From: Schistosoma mansoni
Lineage: Eukaryota; Platyhelminthes; Trematoda; Strigeidida; Schistosomatidae
Reading direction: 5' to 3'
DNA length: 64,000 nucleotides
NCBI RefSeq assembly: GCF_000237925.1
Contig: NC_031495.1
Coordinates: 24,322,872-24,386,871, forward strand
Position numbers and translations under genes: made by a program. The notes under the pieces are model-generated. The model saw only the letters and a list, made by a program, of their open reading frames with translations, had not been told where the DNA came from and made no database searches. Positions 13,750-41,568 of this stretch are shown one piece after another (the stretch's first letter is position 1; every line of letters starts with the position of its first letter).

Positions 13750-14970
13750 GGCTGAACACTATATTATGATTCGGAACGACATCAGTATCTCAAGTGCTCC
13801 TTTGGCGTTGTTGAGGAAACTGATATGAATCGATCTACTTTTTCATCAAAGTTTGAAATGAGAGAAAATGTCAAGTTATTGCTATGGGCCTAAATTTTAG
13901 ATTCTTATCTCCAGACATTTTCTTAGGCATTGGGATTATCTCTATCTTTCTGCACATTCTCAGCATGAGATTAGCTGAGAAGGATTTGTTAAAAATACTC
14001 GTGAATGGATAACAGATAATGTCAGCACACTTCGTAAAAAGAGGATTGGGATTTCATCAGGTCCTAAACATTGGGATGAGTCGCGTGACTGGAGACATTT
14101 TTGGACATTGGCTTCAGTGAAAGTTGGGACACAACCAGTCTTCAAACCTGCGAATATAGGAAGTATGACTGACGTGTAGAAGACTTATTTTAGTCACAAA
14201 TATTCAGCTGGTTATCGTCTCTAATGCATCTCTTACCAGCAAGCTCTTTCAATAGTTTCTACATACGTGAAGTTTTTTTCTAAGGTAGGAATTTCTGAGT
14301 AAACATAGAGTTTAGACGTCTAATCTCTCCGTTTATTAGACCATTGAGCTTTCAAACTTCATTGGGGTTTTTCTCCTTGTATATTCCTTCTTTTACCCTC
14401 CGTAATCATTCTAATTGTCGAGATCAAAATGGTTTCAGTGCGACAACAATTATCATGACAGAAGTTAAGGTAACAAGTGATAACATAAACGGTGCTTTCA
14501 ATCAGTCACCTGTAAATAATTCCAGATTTGTCATACGAAACGTGTTTTTCAGATTTTGAATAGTTTCTTCCTAGTAATACCTGTATTTGTCTTTCATTGT
14601 CTGATATTAGATTGTACTCTTTCCAAGCTTGCCATAAATGCTAGTTAGAACAAGAATGATACAATGATCAGATCTAGACAGTGCGGCACGTTTATAAGTA
14701 ATATATACTCCCACATCATTTATGAAAACTGTCTAAATGGACATCCAAGCTAGACGGAAAATCTACTACATTTTTGTAACCTAGTGATAAAAGGAAGCTG
14801 CAGTCACATGAATTGAAATCACCACATACAAATGAAAGGGAACAGTTGAAGGCAGTGACAGCAAATTCAATGAATTCATCAACGGAAACAGATAGTGTAG
14901 ATGATGTTCTGTCTGGAGTCACGTAGATTTTGGTAACATAAGCATTATTATATTCGTTCAAGTACTTTTA
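13750..14970 (-). mobile_element. Decayed LINE fragment: end of endonuclease and start of reverse transcriptase
   Basis: Read on the minus strand, 14716-14961 encodes an endonuclease-like segment containing CGDFN. It is followed near 14650 by a SDHC segment that fits the catalytic SDH motif of LINE endonucleases. Further on (about 14145-13960) comes GPDEIP, the usual entry to a reverse transcriptase, and near 13900 a FRPIAIT-like block. Stops and frameshifts are frequent. The subfamily is uncertain; a Jockey- or CR1-like LINE fits. It lies tail-to-tail with the RTE fragment at 11840-13560. Confidence 0.6.
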
Positions 14971-16688
14971 ATGGCATCATAAAGTTAAACAGTCGATACA
15001 TTTGTTTGAAAATTTAGAAAATGCAGAAGTAGATCGACACCACTTTATATTTTAGAATGTTGCCATACCTTTTCTTATTGCTTGATCGATCCTGACGACA
15101 AATATTAAAATCTTATAGTGATACTGAGCGATCTTCTTGTAACTAATTTAACCAGGATGCTTGAAATGTGAGTACACCACAATAAGTTAAATGTTTGGAT
15201 CTAGTAGGACTTAAAGATAGACCACCCTGTCGATTAGTGGTCCACAGTAAGAATTTAGCAGTTGAGGAATCGTCAGCTGAATAGGTTATATGATTAATAG
15301 ACCAGTAGTACGTTAAAATAAACTAAAGAACATAACTTGTTGAAATATACAAATGGTAGGAACAAGTGGAATAGATATTCAAGTAGGCCGCCTTTGATGC
15401 TTACTGTCTCCAGATACCGGCTATATTCTTGAAAACATCTATTCCCTGATAACTTCTAACCAAGATTATCCAGTTTTGCAGTCGAAAATGTTTAATACTT
15501 ACCAGTTTAGGCAACTACTGACATCCTATGTAAAGTGATGTATTTAAATCGATTGCTAATTAGTGGCCAATATCATATTTGTCTGATTAAACCAAATACC
15601 TGCAATCAATTAACGTCTAAATATAATACAATTGACGTAGAGTCATTTAAACTAATGATTACACTGGAACTTGATCGACAGAATCTGATCAACATTAAGG
15701 GGGACTAAAAAAAGTGACATTGGTCACTAACCAGTAATCAGTCAATCAAAATAGATAATCTTATCGCCTATTGTTCAACTGATGAATATTTTAAAGTTCC
15801 ATACTTATTATGATTACTATTCACTTGTGGTCTCAAAATGCCTTTTATTTATACTAAGAAGCTAAAGAGTCAACTTGCTTCCTTTAATTATTTACCACCG
15901 TTTTCTGTTCTTCGTTTTTAGTTAAACTTTTTTCTTTTTAATTTCTATGTCATTCCATCCTGATATCAAATTCAAAGCGTAAATTTATTACTAGTTTGTA
16001 ATCTTTTCACTAGCCCACTGTCCTGGGATTTCTATGTTGGTATTCCAACATCTTAATTATCATCAATAAAATTGAATATTCTCATGTTTGATTTAATCGA
16101 AATAGTAATAGTAATAACAATAATAGTAGTAATGATACCGATGATTATCTTCTTAGATAAACGATAATTATTTCATTGAGATGTTGACACCTAATTTTCT
16201 CTTCGGTAAAACAAAGAACTAGAAAATAAATGTTCCTTGTTTTTTTTCTTATTTTGCTTAGGTCTTGTCATTGTTGTCATTTATATTGTGTTGGTTTTGT
16301 TTCCCTCGTCAATATCATTTCATTGTTGTTTGCTAGTTTGATTAATTGGTTGTTTATATCAAATGTACACCTCTCCATTGCAATTTTTTCTGCTTGTTAG
16401 GCGTTAATTTAAATTAACAACAACGACAATAACAAAAAACTGTTTATTTCATGTTATGTTTTTTATTGCAATTCATAACTCTTATTTAACAGAGTTAAAA
16501 GGATTTTGCGTTGAAAATGAGATGTTTTTCATTTAGCCATACTTCTATAGGTAATATAAAAGATGTACAAGCCGATTATCTATTACATATGACATATATA
16601 TAATAAGCTGGAAGTCATTTTAAAGAGAAAAATTTAAAAATTTATTGTGCTGCTGGTTATTTATTTTATTATTTATGAAAATAATATT
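14971..16688. other. AT-rich stretch without recognisable genes
   Basis: No protein family, RNA gene or clear repeat was recognised. Confidence 0.4.
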
Positions 16689-16827
16689 TGAAATAAACTG
16701 AGCGATTGAAATCTAAATAATTCCAACGTTTTATCCAGTAAACGTGTCTGGACTTTGAAGAAGTACAGAAACGTTTGCTGGATAAAACGTTGGAATTATT
16801 TAGATTCCAATCGCTCAGTTTATTTCA
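16689..16827. repeat. Palindrome with 57-base arms and 25-base loop
   Basis: The left arm (16689-16745) and right arm (16771-16827) are reverse complements with only about two mismatches seen. Weaker pairing continues outward for roughly ten more bases. A transcript from either strand would fold into a long, nearly perfect hairpin. It may be the end of a foldback or Penelope-like element, or a small hairpin transposon. No target duplication was identified. Confidence 0.85.
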
Positions 16828-16840
16828 GATATAATTTCCA

Positions 16841-17652
16841 CAACCAATGTCTTCTCTATACTTGGCGCCCAATTTTTGTCAACCTATTCGTTCATTTTTT
16901 TATCAGTTCTAGAAATACATACTATGTTTAGGTCAAGATGAATCAAACATTACAGATCATTAATCTAGTTATTCATGGAATCTGTTGGATTTTATGAGAT
17001 ACATCGCAGACTGTTTTAATTTAGACAGTCATTGAAAGTCAAGAAGCAATAAATAAGATTTTCATTCCTATTACTTAAACCACTGGTTAAAGATAACCCT
17101 GACCTATTTTACCCATAATACAGTATAATAATACACATCTTATATTTCAGAAAATGATCAGCCAAGGCTGAATGATTCAGTCAATATACTCTGATTTATA
17201 ATCTGAAATTCATCCTAGAGTATATTTTATTCAGAGGTTTTTGACTTCCTGAACACTGGATTATTTTAACGACTTTCATTATTAATATCAACAGGGCAAA
17301 AACCAAGCCATTTTCCAGATCACCATATTTTGTGATTCACTCAGTCCTTTTTTATGACATATACAAAGTAGATTGTAGGATAAAATGAATCCATGGTATT
17401 CTGTGGGCTCTAAATTTCTCAATTAGATTAGATGTAGTTGTAGTAATCTGATTTGATGGGAAACATGTACTAAATACTTTAATTTATTGGTTAAAATAAC
17501 CATAAATATCATCTATAATCATGTAAGTTTAAATTATCAAGTTACAGAATAAGCAATAAGCCTGATAATGGAATCGACCACAAAGAATATGCGCCACTAG
17601 TTATTATGAGAGTAGATGAAATAACAAAAAAATAAATTATATCCCGATGTAA

Positions 17653-17702
<50 letters not shown>

Positions 17703-17830
17703 GCATACTGCCGAAATCCCTTAAATAAAAAAGCCAACGTTAATGACACAATCCACTGCATAATAATTGATAATTCTTCGTCAATCACCGGGAAATTGTT
17801 TGCAAGAAGAAACAATCAATAGTCATGTAA
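16841..17830. other. AT-rich stretch without recognisable genes
   Basis: It holds an AT microsatellite at about 17659-17699 and otherwise nothing recognised. It ends at the inner edge of the right arm of the 1 kb inverted repeat. Confidence 0.45.
17659..17699. repeat. (AT)n microsatellite
   Basis: About twenty uninterrupted AT units, ending about 130 bases before the right arm of the 1 kb inverted repeat. Confidence 0.95.
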
Positions 17831-18838
17831 AACAATAGCTCCGAATGGATTGAAAAGCCTCAAACACAAATAGAATGTCTGATTTCATTGCCTACTATTA
17901 AAAACTACTCAATGATTACCATTGTATTTATACACAGTTAAAACACTTTACAGTTAATGTGTTATCATGTCCGTATTTCTTGAGGAAAATAATTCTATTG
18001 ATTTATAATTATTTACTATAAACACAAATAAACTTGAATTAGTATCATCGATAAATTTTTGGATTGAAACGCCAACTATTACATTTTTAGACAGCTTTAT
18101 TGATTCGTCTAACATAATTACTAAAATGTCTGATAAAAAATTGATTACCACTTGTTGGCTGGGACATAGTTTTCATACTTATTTAATAAACAATACAATG
18201 TAACAAGGTTTTAAGATTATCTTTTCTGAGATTATAATTTTGTTCGGATCTTTAATCAATCTTGGACTTAATAGATCCATAATTTATGGGCGCTTAGTAC
18301 ATAAGTAACAATAATTACTGATAACACTTGTACTATTCTCACTAGATGAAATTACATTGTTTACGTTATACCTTTAGAAAGATTGGATAAGACATATTGC
18401 TTGAAAAAGCCGTTAGTAAATTTAAAGTTCATATACCTTCAATAAATGTGTTGAACCACTGCAATTCCCACGACGCGAAGTAAGAACATCAAGACTTGTA
18501 CAAATGAAGATTTATTAAACCCAAAATATGACGACCCTAATCGAAAATACACTCAGTATATACTGATTGTACACCCATTTCGACTAGTAATTAGAATAAA
18601 TTAAATCTATGAAAAATACTCAAGTTGTAACAAGTCACATGATGCATATCATGTTGAGCATAGTTCATGTTAATTTAACACAAGGAATATTGTATCTTGA
18701 ATAAACATCAGACTCTAATACGTTAATGTTATAACGAATAAAATATCACACTGAAAAACAAAACAAATACAACACTGAGTAATCACCATATTGAATTAAA
18801 GAAAACAGAAGTAATGTTGAGCGGAAATCACAATGAAT
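17831..18838 (-). repeat. Right arm of the 1008-base inverted repeat
   Basis: Reverse complement of 1-1008. The inner boundary is sharp at 17831. The outer boundary at 18838 corresponds exactly to base 1 of the window, so the pairing may continue outside. Differences seen in the first 300 bases compared are three substitutions. Confidence 0.9.
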
Positions 18839-19387
18839 CGAAATTTCATTTGGACTTTTTATCTCGTCTTACCAACTAGGAAGTATTTTCTTTCTTATTT
18901 TGATACCATAATCTGATATTTTTAGTTTTGGTAGTGGAAAGAGTTAATTTCGTCTTTAGATTAAAATTTGTAATCAGTTCTAGTGTTGTTTTACAATTTA
19001 TAAAGGCTTTGACAGAGTATATTCATGATCACCTAGAGCACTAATAGTCTCTATGATACAGAAATCCGCGAAAGAACAACTATCTTTTTCTCATTTTCAC
19101 TTCTATCGTTATTTCATGGTAATTTCTTTTATATACTGATACCATTCATATCTTTGTTTGATCACTTCATTCTACTTTTAATCTATCCTCATAATAATAA
19201 GCATTTTCTGTTAGGATAAGCAATATTTAGGTGTATGTATTATATATTCCGATCAGTTAAACCGATTAATTTCGACTTGAATTATGTAACATAATTTAAA
19301 AGGTGTTGCTATTTACATATTTTGTGAATTGATGAAACTATATTTTTGATCTTAAAGACAGACCACTGTCCTTTAAAATAACATGTT

Positions 19388-19418
<31 letters not shown>

Positions 19419-21363
19419 AAACCAAATTTTTATAATTGTGGTGGAATGTCATTGATGGTAATAGTTCGTAGAAATATCTCTTTATCAAAACCCAAAAAGG
19501 GATGTATTCTCCTTTGTCGGATTCTCAACATTCAAATTTTATCAAAATCAATAAGTGTTCTAAAGATTACTTATTTATTCTATTTATTTAGTATTATATT
19601 TTGTCAATTATATAATTTTATGAACTTCTTTAATTGATTTCACTGATACCCACTGATTAGTGAATTTATTATTACCTGTATTACTATTAGTCATTTAAGT
19701 TTATTGTCATCAAAAAATCTAAAGATAAACTGTTATTGAAACTTCACTTTATGGAGTTTCTTTTTGTCATCATTATAACTATTTACACAGGTACTCAGCT
19801 CTAGTAGACCTGTATATTTATTCGTTTACTTATACATATATCTATATAATGAAAAAATCAAATATATAGGACAAATAAATCAAAAAATTCACAAGTAATT
19901 TTATTAAATCTAAAGCTTTTTTCTACCCTAGAGATAAGTTATGTAAAAAAACTTTGTACTAAAAATAGACTTTTGTTGAATCAATTGTATTTTTCTCAGT
20001 GAACGAGCACAGAGATCTTGAGTGTCCTGGAAATTTTTATATGGACTTTGGACTAGTAGTACTACTTCAAACTTTCAGAGTTATTCCTGTATCAAGAATC
20101 CAAATTGTTTATTAATTAATATAATTAGTATGAAAATATTTTATTAGATGTGTGTATGAGGTTTGGACATAAACATTGTATTTAATTATCTGTATATTGA
20201 AACAGTAACAATATGAGTCACGTATAGACTGAATATTAATGCGAATTGTTGTTATATGTCTGAAGTTTTTGCAAATTAGAAATTAGTAACTGTAACTTCT
20301 CAACACGTCAACGGTCAACACTCTTTTGAATGTAGACTCGGTTGAAGTACTGTAAATGTGCCAACGAAACTTCAGTTTCTCTTCAAATTATAATTTTTTC
20401 ATTGTTAACCAGACTGTAACTGAGACATTTAAATACCAGTTGTCGGGTAAGAAATTATGGAGGATTCATATGAATTGATTAAGTAGAGATGCACCTGTCA
20501 AGGCCGTCTATTTAATACAACCTCACTATAGATATGATCTTAAAAATAAGACTGACAAGAACAAGAGCCCTCCAGATTCCTTGAATAACAAATAAGAATG
20601 TTCGAGGATGAGATCCTTCTCCTTTAAATCCTAAATGTTGCTTCAAGATTGCTATTTATTAACGTATAGGTTAACCATAGGAAGCAAGGTTGTTGAATAC
20701 TTAGACAATCAAAATATTTTTTATGTTCCATCCACTCTCAAGCTTTAGCTTATAGAACACTGTCATAAGTATCAAATTCTCGTTTGTCTACAGCTTATAT
20801 TCATTTTCTCTATTCGTGACATTACTATATTCACCAAATCCTTTTGCTTCAAATATTATTAATTTCATCTAACTTTGCAGATATGATTCGACAATTTTAT
20901 CAGATGTATGTTTGTGTCAAGTTCTACGTGATTTATGAATGGCTATGACTGTTTCGTCTCACAGTATCACAAACAGTGTATACTTTAGTATCTGCACTTC
21001 ATTATAACGCTTACAAAGTTATATTTTGTTGTTCAACTCAAATGTACTAATCTAAGAGAATGAAGTAGCGTTTGGGCTATTATTATTTAGAGTGCATACA
21101 AATAAACCTATTATCTATTCTGATGTAATAATCCATGATGTATCATACACTGTTCAGTATTTGAATTGAACCGTATTCTAACTGATGATATACATGAATA
21201 GACTGACTAATTACCATGAATTACTTAAGTTTTATCATAGTGAATTTCATTTAAATTCAGGCATCAATATTATGGTTACTTTTTTGTTTCTGTATTCTAA
21301 CAAGTACATCTTTATTTATAATAAGACTTTATTCTATTTTTGTTTATACTTTTTTCCTGCTAG
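18839..21363. other. AT-rich stretch upstream of the first visible zinc-finger exon
   Basis: The exon starting at 21364 opens with a 3' splice site and a split codon, so this region is intron (or upstream sequence) of the zinc-finger gene. No earlier exon could be recognised. A short AT microsatellite lies at about 19389-19419. Confidence 0.5.
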
Positions 21364-35820
<14,457 letters not shown>

Positions 35821-35920
35821 AACTAATAATATCAAGACAAACCTTTCTACATTTAACATAATAATTCTCTTTTTACAACTAGAAAAGAATAATAATAATG
35901 TGTCAACGTACTTTATGAAT

Positions 35921-35985
35921 AATAAATAATGAGTAGATTGTAAATCTTGTTTTGTTTAACTTTTCTTTTTATTCGCTAAAATAAA
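35921..35985 (+). promoter_or_regulatory. Candidate poly(A) signals of the zinc-finger gene
   Basis: AATAAA occurs at 35921-35926 and 35980-35985, 100-165 bases after the stop codon and before any transposon sequence. Confidence 0.45.
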
Positions 35986-36589
35986 ATGTTCACTTATTTT
36001 TTTACGCATCTAGAAAATTTTCAACAAGTAAACTATGAACACTATTTTTATTTGGACTGTTACATCATACTTTTTTTTAAGAAAAATCTTTGATGACAAA
36101 TATTTTACGTCATTTTTTTTCTTTTCTTTTTATATAAGCCAACTTTGATTGGTTTATTTTTGCAGTTTTCTTTTTTCATTTTTTAAAATCAGATAATGTT
36201 CTTTACCATACCTTAACGTTTATTTTGTCAGATAATATTTGTAACAATGAGAATTAAAATAATAAATTTTATATTTTTCATAAATAATGATCAGTTTTTT
36301 TTGAAGTCACATGTTAACATTGAATTCCGCAAACATTCATCATTGGTGATGTTATAACGCTGACTATCAAGTGAATGAATATAAGCGCACTCATCCAACT
36401 GTTGTGATTAAGAACTCACGTGGGGATGATTAATTTATTTTTAAATACAAAATTAAGGAATATCTTGGTAAAATATGGGAACCATACACTGAATACTTCA
36501 TTTGCAAAATTACATCATTTGTCCTTCACATTCTGTATGGTTCTTCCAAGTCACAATTTCTTTCTATTTCCGTTTCTGTTTTACTCAAG

Positions 36590-37170
36590 TCGACCTTCAT
36601 AGCCTTCTGCTGCCACACATTCCTCTTCTGGTTGGTGTTACATGCTAGTAATGTCGACAGATATGAGTTCTTCTGAACGACACATATCTACATGTATATC
36701 CAACCACCAACATGTTAGCCTAGCTGAGGATTTCACTTTCCCAACACCTAAATGTCCATCATAAAGATTTTCAAGAGCAGGAGGAGGAATAACATCATGA
36801 CCATTTTAACACAAAATACCACCAGGAGCATTGGATAACTCGTCCTGCTCTAAAAAATAGGAAATCCATGTTACATATTAGTATTCTAACCGTTCCTTAT
36901 AGCATTGATTATACATCGAAAGAATCTACGAGTTTCTCTAATGAGATCTGTCTATCTTGTAATGATTGCCAAGCAACGTAGTCAACATGTTGAAGTTGTT
37001 TGTTACCCCTGTGCTGAACCGTATAGTCATAAGCACTCGAAGCAATATTATATCGTTGAACCATAGCAGTTGAGGAACGTGCTAAGGATTTTTCAAGATG
37101 ATAAATGAGCTTTAAAGCTTCATGATCAGTATCAATAGTGAATATCTTTCCAAATAAATATTCATGAGGT
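36590..37170 (-). mobile_element. Gypsy-type fossil: RNase H and integrase zinc-binding region
   Basis: On the minus strand, the segment from about 37165 reads FTIDTDHEALK and later SAYDYTVQHRG, the hallmark order of a Gypsy RNase H end. Further on (about 36780-36700) DGHLGVGKVK and CWWLD resemble the H2C2 zinc-binding start of an integrase. Stops and frameshifts interrupt it, and no LTR was found. It abuts the CR1 fragment at 37171. Confidence 0.7.
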
Positions 37171-38163
37171 CTTTATCAGCCCAAAAGTCCGCCTGAAATG
37201 CTTATGCACCCGCGTCTTCTGTTATTTCTCGCCAGATGTTTACATCAGCGTGTAATAGCATCAAGGACTCAACTGTACTTGGAAGTTCATTTACATAAAG
37301 TATAAAAAGTAAAGGACCTATAATAGGACCTTGCAGTACTCCAATAAATACTTGTTTCCAGGACGAGCACTTGGAATTTGTTCTTACTTTCTGTCTATGA
37401 CCTACCAGGAAATCCTTAAGCCATTTTAGGTGAAGTTTGGCCATACCCAGATTTTCCGGCTTCAAGAGCAGTCTATTTGTTGGCACCTTATCAAATGCTT
37501 TGGTGGAGTCTATGTAAACAACATCCATTGATTTCCCATTATCTAGGTCATCTTTTCGCCTCTCTTTTGTTATAAGGAGGTTTGTTGCGCAAGATAAACC
37601 TTTTATAAAACCGTATTGTTCGCTTTTTAAAAGTTTTCGGTTCCCACAAATGTCATTATGGTCCTTTTGGTCACTCTTTTCAGTATTTTATCAAGACACT
37701 TGGTAAAGCTGACAGGTCTGTAGTTTGATAGGAGTTGTCCTGATCCTGTTTTATGTAATGAAGTGACAATGCACCCTTCCACTCAGTATGGAACTCACCT
37801 TGACTAAGTGACATAATGAACAACATAGTCGATGGAGCAGCAGTGATATTGTGCAATTGGCCGCGGGATTTCAGGATATAGCTCATCCAGTCCTGTTGAC
37901 TTTTCCGTCTCTGAAGTCCTAAGAGCCTTATGTACATCGTCTCGATCAAAGTCCACAGTGAGCAGGCGGTTTTTTGACCTTGTTTTTGGGTCTAGTTCTT
38001 CGTCTACAAGAGGCTCTTGGATGAAAAATGTCCAGAAATATTTCGCTGTCTTTTTCTGCCTTTTCTTGATCATCCTCTATCATTTCAGATCTACTCACTT
38101 CCATAATCAGGTTAGGAATGCAATGCTGAGTCTTTGCTCATTAATGTATGTACGAGAATAGTC
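37171..38163 (-). mobile_element. Older CR1-like LINE, reverse-transcriptase half
   Basis: Minus-strand pieces encode a reverse transcriptase. One starts near 38160 (YINEQRLSIAF). Then come a linker ending KSTGLDELYPEI, a TKAFDKVP motif, GVLQGPIIGPLLF and a degenerate LLHADVNIWRE box where the catalytic FADD would be. It is broken by frameshifts. Its 5' half lies at 43378-44295, separated by the younger CR1 insertion. The protein text resumes across the gap (HFR from the 43.4 kb side, then YSRTYINE). Confidence 0.8.
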
Positions 38164-38360
38164 TGTTCAAATGGTTCAAATGGTTGAGGACGGAATAGAA
38201 GAAGCTTTCGCTTAACGGGCTTTCGTGTCTAGTAGCAGTGGATCACCAATACCTCCAGGCAAAAACCTAGGTATATTAACGATAAAAGAAGAAAAAAATG
38301 AATTAGGTAAATCATAATAATATGTTATCCTTAGTCCTTAGGAATAAGTCAAGTTTCTTC

Positions 38361-41300
38361 TTAAAGGACTCCTGGGAAGTGGCTTGGACTAGCTTGGACT
38401 AGCAAATTCCAGCATTTGACAACTCTTACGGAGTAGAAGTTGTGTCTGCAGTCTGTTCTGCTATGTTGGGTCTCCAGTTTCTGGATGTTACCTCTTAGGT
38501 TAGTGTTGTGACTAAGCTTAAGAAGATGTTTAAGGGGATGACCAGAAGTGTTAAGTATACTGTGAGTCATAAGAAGGTCACCTCTAAGACGCCTGTACTC
38601 TAACGGGTAAAGGTTAAGTGATTGGAGGCGCTCTTCGTAAGGTTTGAATTTGAGTCCCCGAACTGATTTCGTGGCTCGACGTTGGATACGTCCCAGATTG
38701 TCCTTATCCTTTTGAAGGTAGGGAGGAAATACTATGTTTCCGTACTCTAAATGGGGACGAATAAAACTGTTGAAGATTATGTGGAAGGTTCTACCGTCAA
38801 ACTGGCCAAAAATGCGCTTCAATGTTACCAGTGCAAGGTTTGCTTGAAAGGCGTTTTTATCACAGTTCGCATACGACTTCAGGTCGTAGGGTACCAACAC
38901 TCCTAAATCTTTTTCGACTTGGGAAACTTCTAGAGAGGAGTTACCTAAGTTGTAACTATAGTCTGCAACATGTCTCAGATGGACTACTTTGTACTTTGAA
39001 GTGTTGAAGGTAACTCCGTTGTCGTCTGCCCAACTTTGAAATCGGGTCAGATCCTCCTGAAGTACTAGTATATCCTTTTGGTTACGTATCTCTCTCCAAA
39101 GTTTCACATCATCAGCAAAAAGCAATGAGTCAGATGAAACTTGTTGAGGAAGATCATTAATGTAAATCAAGAAGAGAAGAGGTCCTAGTATTGAACTCTG
39201 GAGGACCCCACTAGGACATTCACTAGCCTGAGAGAGAGTGAAGTTAACCCTGACCTTAAAGTGTCGGTTTTCTAAATATGAAGAGAGCCAGTCAATCAAA
39301 GGGGGTTTTATACCCAATCGTCCAAGCTTCTTGATAAGACATACGTGGTTGACCCTACCAAAAGCTTTTGAGAAATCCAGGTAGATGACGTCAACCTTCC
39401 CCTTGCGATCAAGGATGGTTGTCCATCTATCCACCGCAGTCAGCAGGTTGGTCATACAAGAATGACCTTTTCTGAAACCATGCTGTTGAGGTGAGAAGAA
39501 CTTTAAGGATGATAAGTATTCTTGCATACCGTCGTATATCAGAGATTCCATAATTTTAGAAGGTATGGAGAGAAGGGCCATTGGTCGATAGCTTGAGGGT
39601 TCACTGCGTCGACCTCCTTTGAAAATTGGTGTGATGTTGGCCAGCTTCCAAATTTCTGGTAGTTTGCCTCTGCTTAGCGAGTGTGTAAACATCACGCTAA
39701 GTAGTGATGCCAGGATTGAAGCTGCTCCCATCAATACAGCAGAATGAACCATGTCCGGACCAGGAGAAGTGTCTTTTTTTAGGTTCTGCAGTTTACGGAG
39801 CACCAGGTCAGCATTCAGGTCTACTTCGGAAAGTCCTGTACAGGTGCAGGTGAAGCTTTCGTCAGTATAGTTGATGTGGGTCGGCTGGAATGTCTGAGAG
39901 TATCGTTCAGTCAAAACGTTAGCGGCATCACCGTCGTTATTGGTTGGGCCATTAGGACCTAGCAGTTGGGAAACTCCAGTTTTTCCTTGTCCAAGAGAAG
40001 CTGCGTAACTGAATAAGCCTTTCGGATTGTAGACGAATTTATCGATAAGCTTGGTATGGTACTGAAGCCTGTCTTCTCTTATTGCTTTTGAATATAAGTT
40101 CCTTATATGTTTGTATTGCCGTTATTTCCGGTTCGTTTATATTCAGTCCGACAGTGCCTTTTGCGGCTTAGTAAACGAAGAGTGCGGTTCTTGATGATTG
40201 TAGGTTGTTTGTAGCTTTTTGGGACCATTTGAGGAACTGAATGCTCAGTAGCAAATAAGATTGTGTGCAGTAAAAAAAATCCCAATGAGCATCCACTTCA
40301 AGTTGAGGGTGAACATCCCAATCCACCTGTTGTAGATAGTCGTGTGAAGCTAACACATTCAACCGTTTGAAATTCCAGCGCCTGTTGCTAGTGGGATATC
40401 TTAGCTCAGTTTTGCTGACAAAACTGAAGGATAGGACGGCGTGATCACTTTTCCTCAGGGGAGCCAGGATTGAGAGGTCGTCAACTAGGAATTCCTCATT
40501 TGTGAATACCCAGTCTAAGCGTGACGGCGTCTGACTGTTTCTCCAACGAGTTGCCGACTTCACGTTTTCGAATAATCCCAGGTCACTGATGAGGTTGAAG
40601 AACAGAGCTTCAGTAGAGTTGTCACCTCCAATGTATGTATGTTCCACGAAGTTGATTCTAGGAAGATTGAAGCCCCCTAGAATCAGGATATGAGAGAATC
40701 CAAGACGCGTAGAGCGAGTTAATCCTTCCAGCAGACGATTGTCATACTCGATGTCGGCAGTGAGCTTCCTGTAGATGACCCCAACTAGACACCTCGAGGT
40801 GGTAGACAATCTTACTGAGCACCATACTGACTCATCAAGATTGAGAAACTCTTGGTTGTGAAGTTGGTGCTGTTATGTCTCGTAGGTTGAACGCTTTATT
40901 CGGATCCCAGCTATTCGGATAACCCCAGGCTAGCACTACTCAGCGACTTGAAAGACCAGTAAGAAGACACGAGTAACAGAGAAATCGCTTTACTACAAGG
41001 TTCAATTATGTACAGAAAAACAGGGGTTTTATAGTAACTAAAAGACCTTGAGATCCCATAGTAACAGTATGTTAACAGCCAATCAGGACCTTGTTATTTT
41101 AGTAGCATTTTAGTAGCATAGCTTCTAACTAATCGCTGATTGGTTGAGCTCTTTACGAGCCTCTCTGGAGGCTCTGATAGAGTTTATTGTAAGCCGACCT
41201 AACAGGTGCGCCTCCAGGCATGACCGTATGTATAATGCTACCTCACCCCCCATTCCAATTTCCCTATCGTTGAGAAATAAAGACATTCCAGATATTGCTA

Positions 41301-41568
41301 ACTCCTGGTCCGTAAACTGAGACGATATCCAAGTTTCGGATATTCCTATCAAATGAGCATGATTAGCGTTGCTAAGTTCACGTAGCTCATCCATTTTGTT
41401 TGGCAAACTCGCGGTGTTCGCGTATAAGCAGTTTATGCTTTCAATTTGGAACGCGTGAGCTTCTTCCTGTGTGTCTATATGGACCGTGCGTGAGTGGACA
41501 GGTAGCCTACCTATACAATGTTTACCGAGTTGGTAGTCCCTGTCCTTTACACGTTTTTTCATGATCAA
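38361..41568 (-). pseudogene. CR1 ORF2: endonuclease and reverse transcriptase, broken
   Basis: The endonuclease begins in 41568-41205 (ISETWISSQF), is cut by the solo LTR, and resumes in the same register at 40865. SRLDW and SDHAVLSF are visible near 40520 and 40440. The usual GDFN reads GGFN, losing a catalytic Asp. The linker at about 39915-40170 carries frameshifts. The reverse transcriptase (38361-39914, 517 codons) is open and keeps IYLDFSKAF and LLFADDVKLW. GVLQSS replaces the usual GVLQGS, and SKAFGRV replaces SKAFDKV. A frameshift near 38370 removes the native C-terminus. It once nicked DNA and copied the element's RNA. Confidence 0.85.
40871..41204 (-). mobile_element. Solo LTR inside the CR1 endonuclease
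   Basis: 334 bases with TGTT..AACA ends, flanked by the perfect 5-base duplication GGTGC (40866-40870 and 41205-41209). Removing it with one duplication restores the endonuclease reading frame (EAHQ). The minus-strand orientation is supported by ACTATAAAAC and GAATAAAG in that direction. It is the same LTR family as 31629-31988. It is the third and youngest layer of this nest. Confidence 0.9.
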
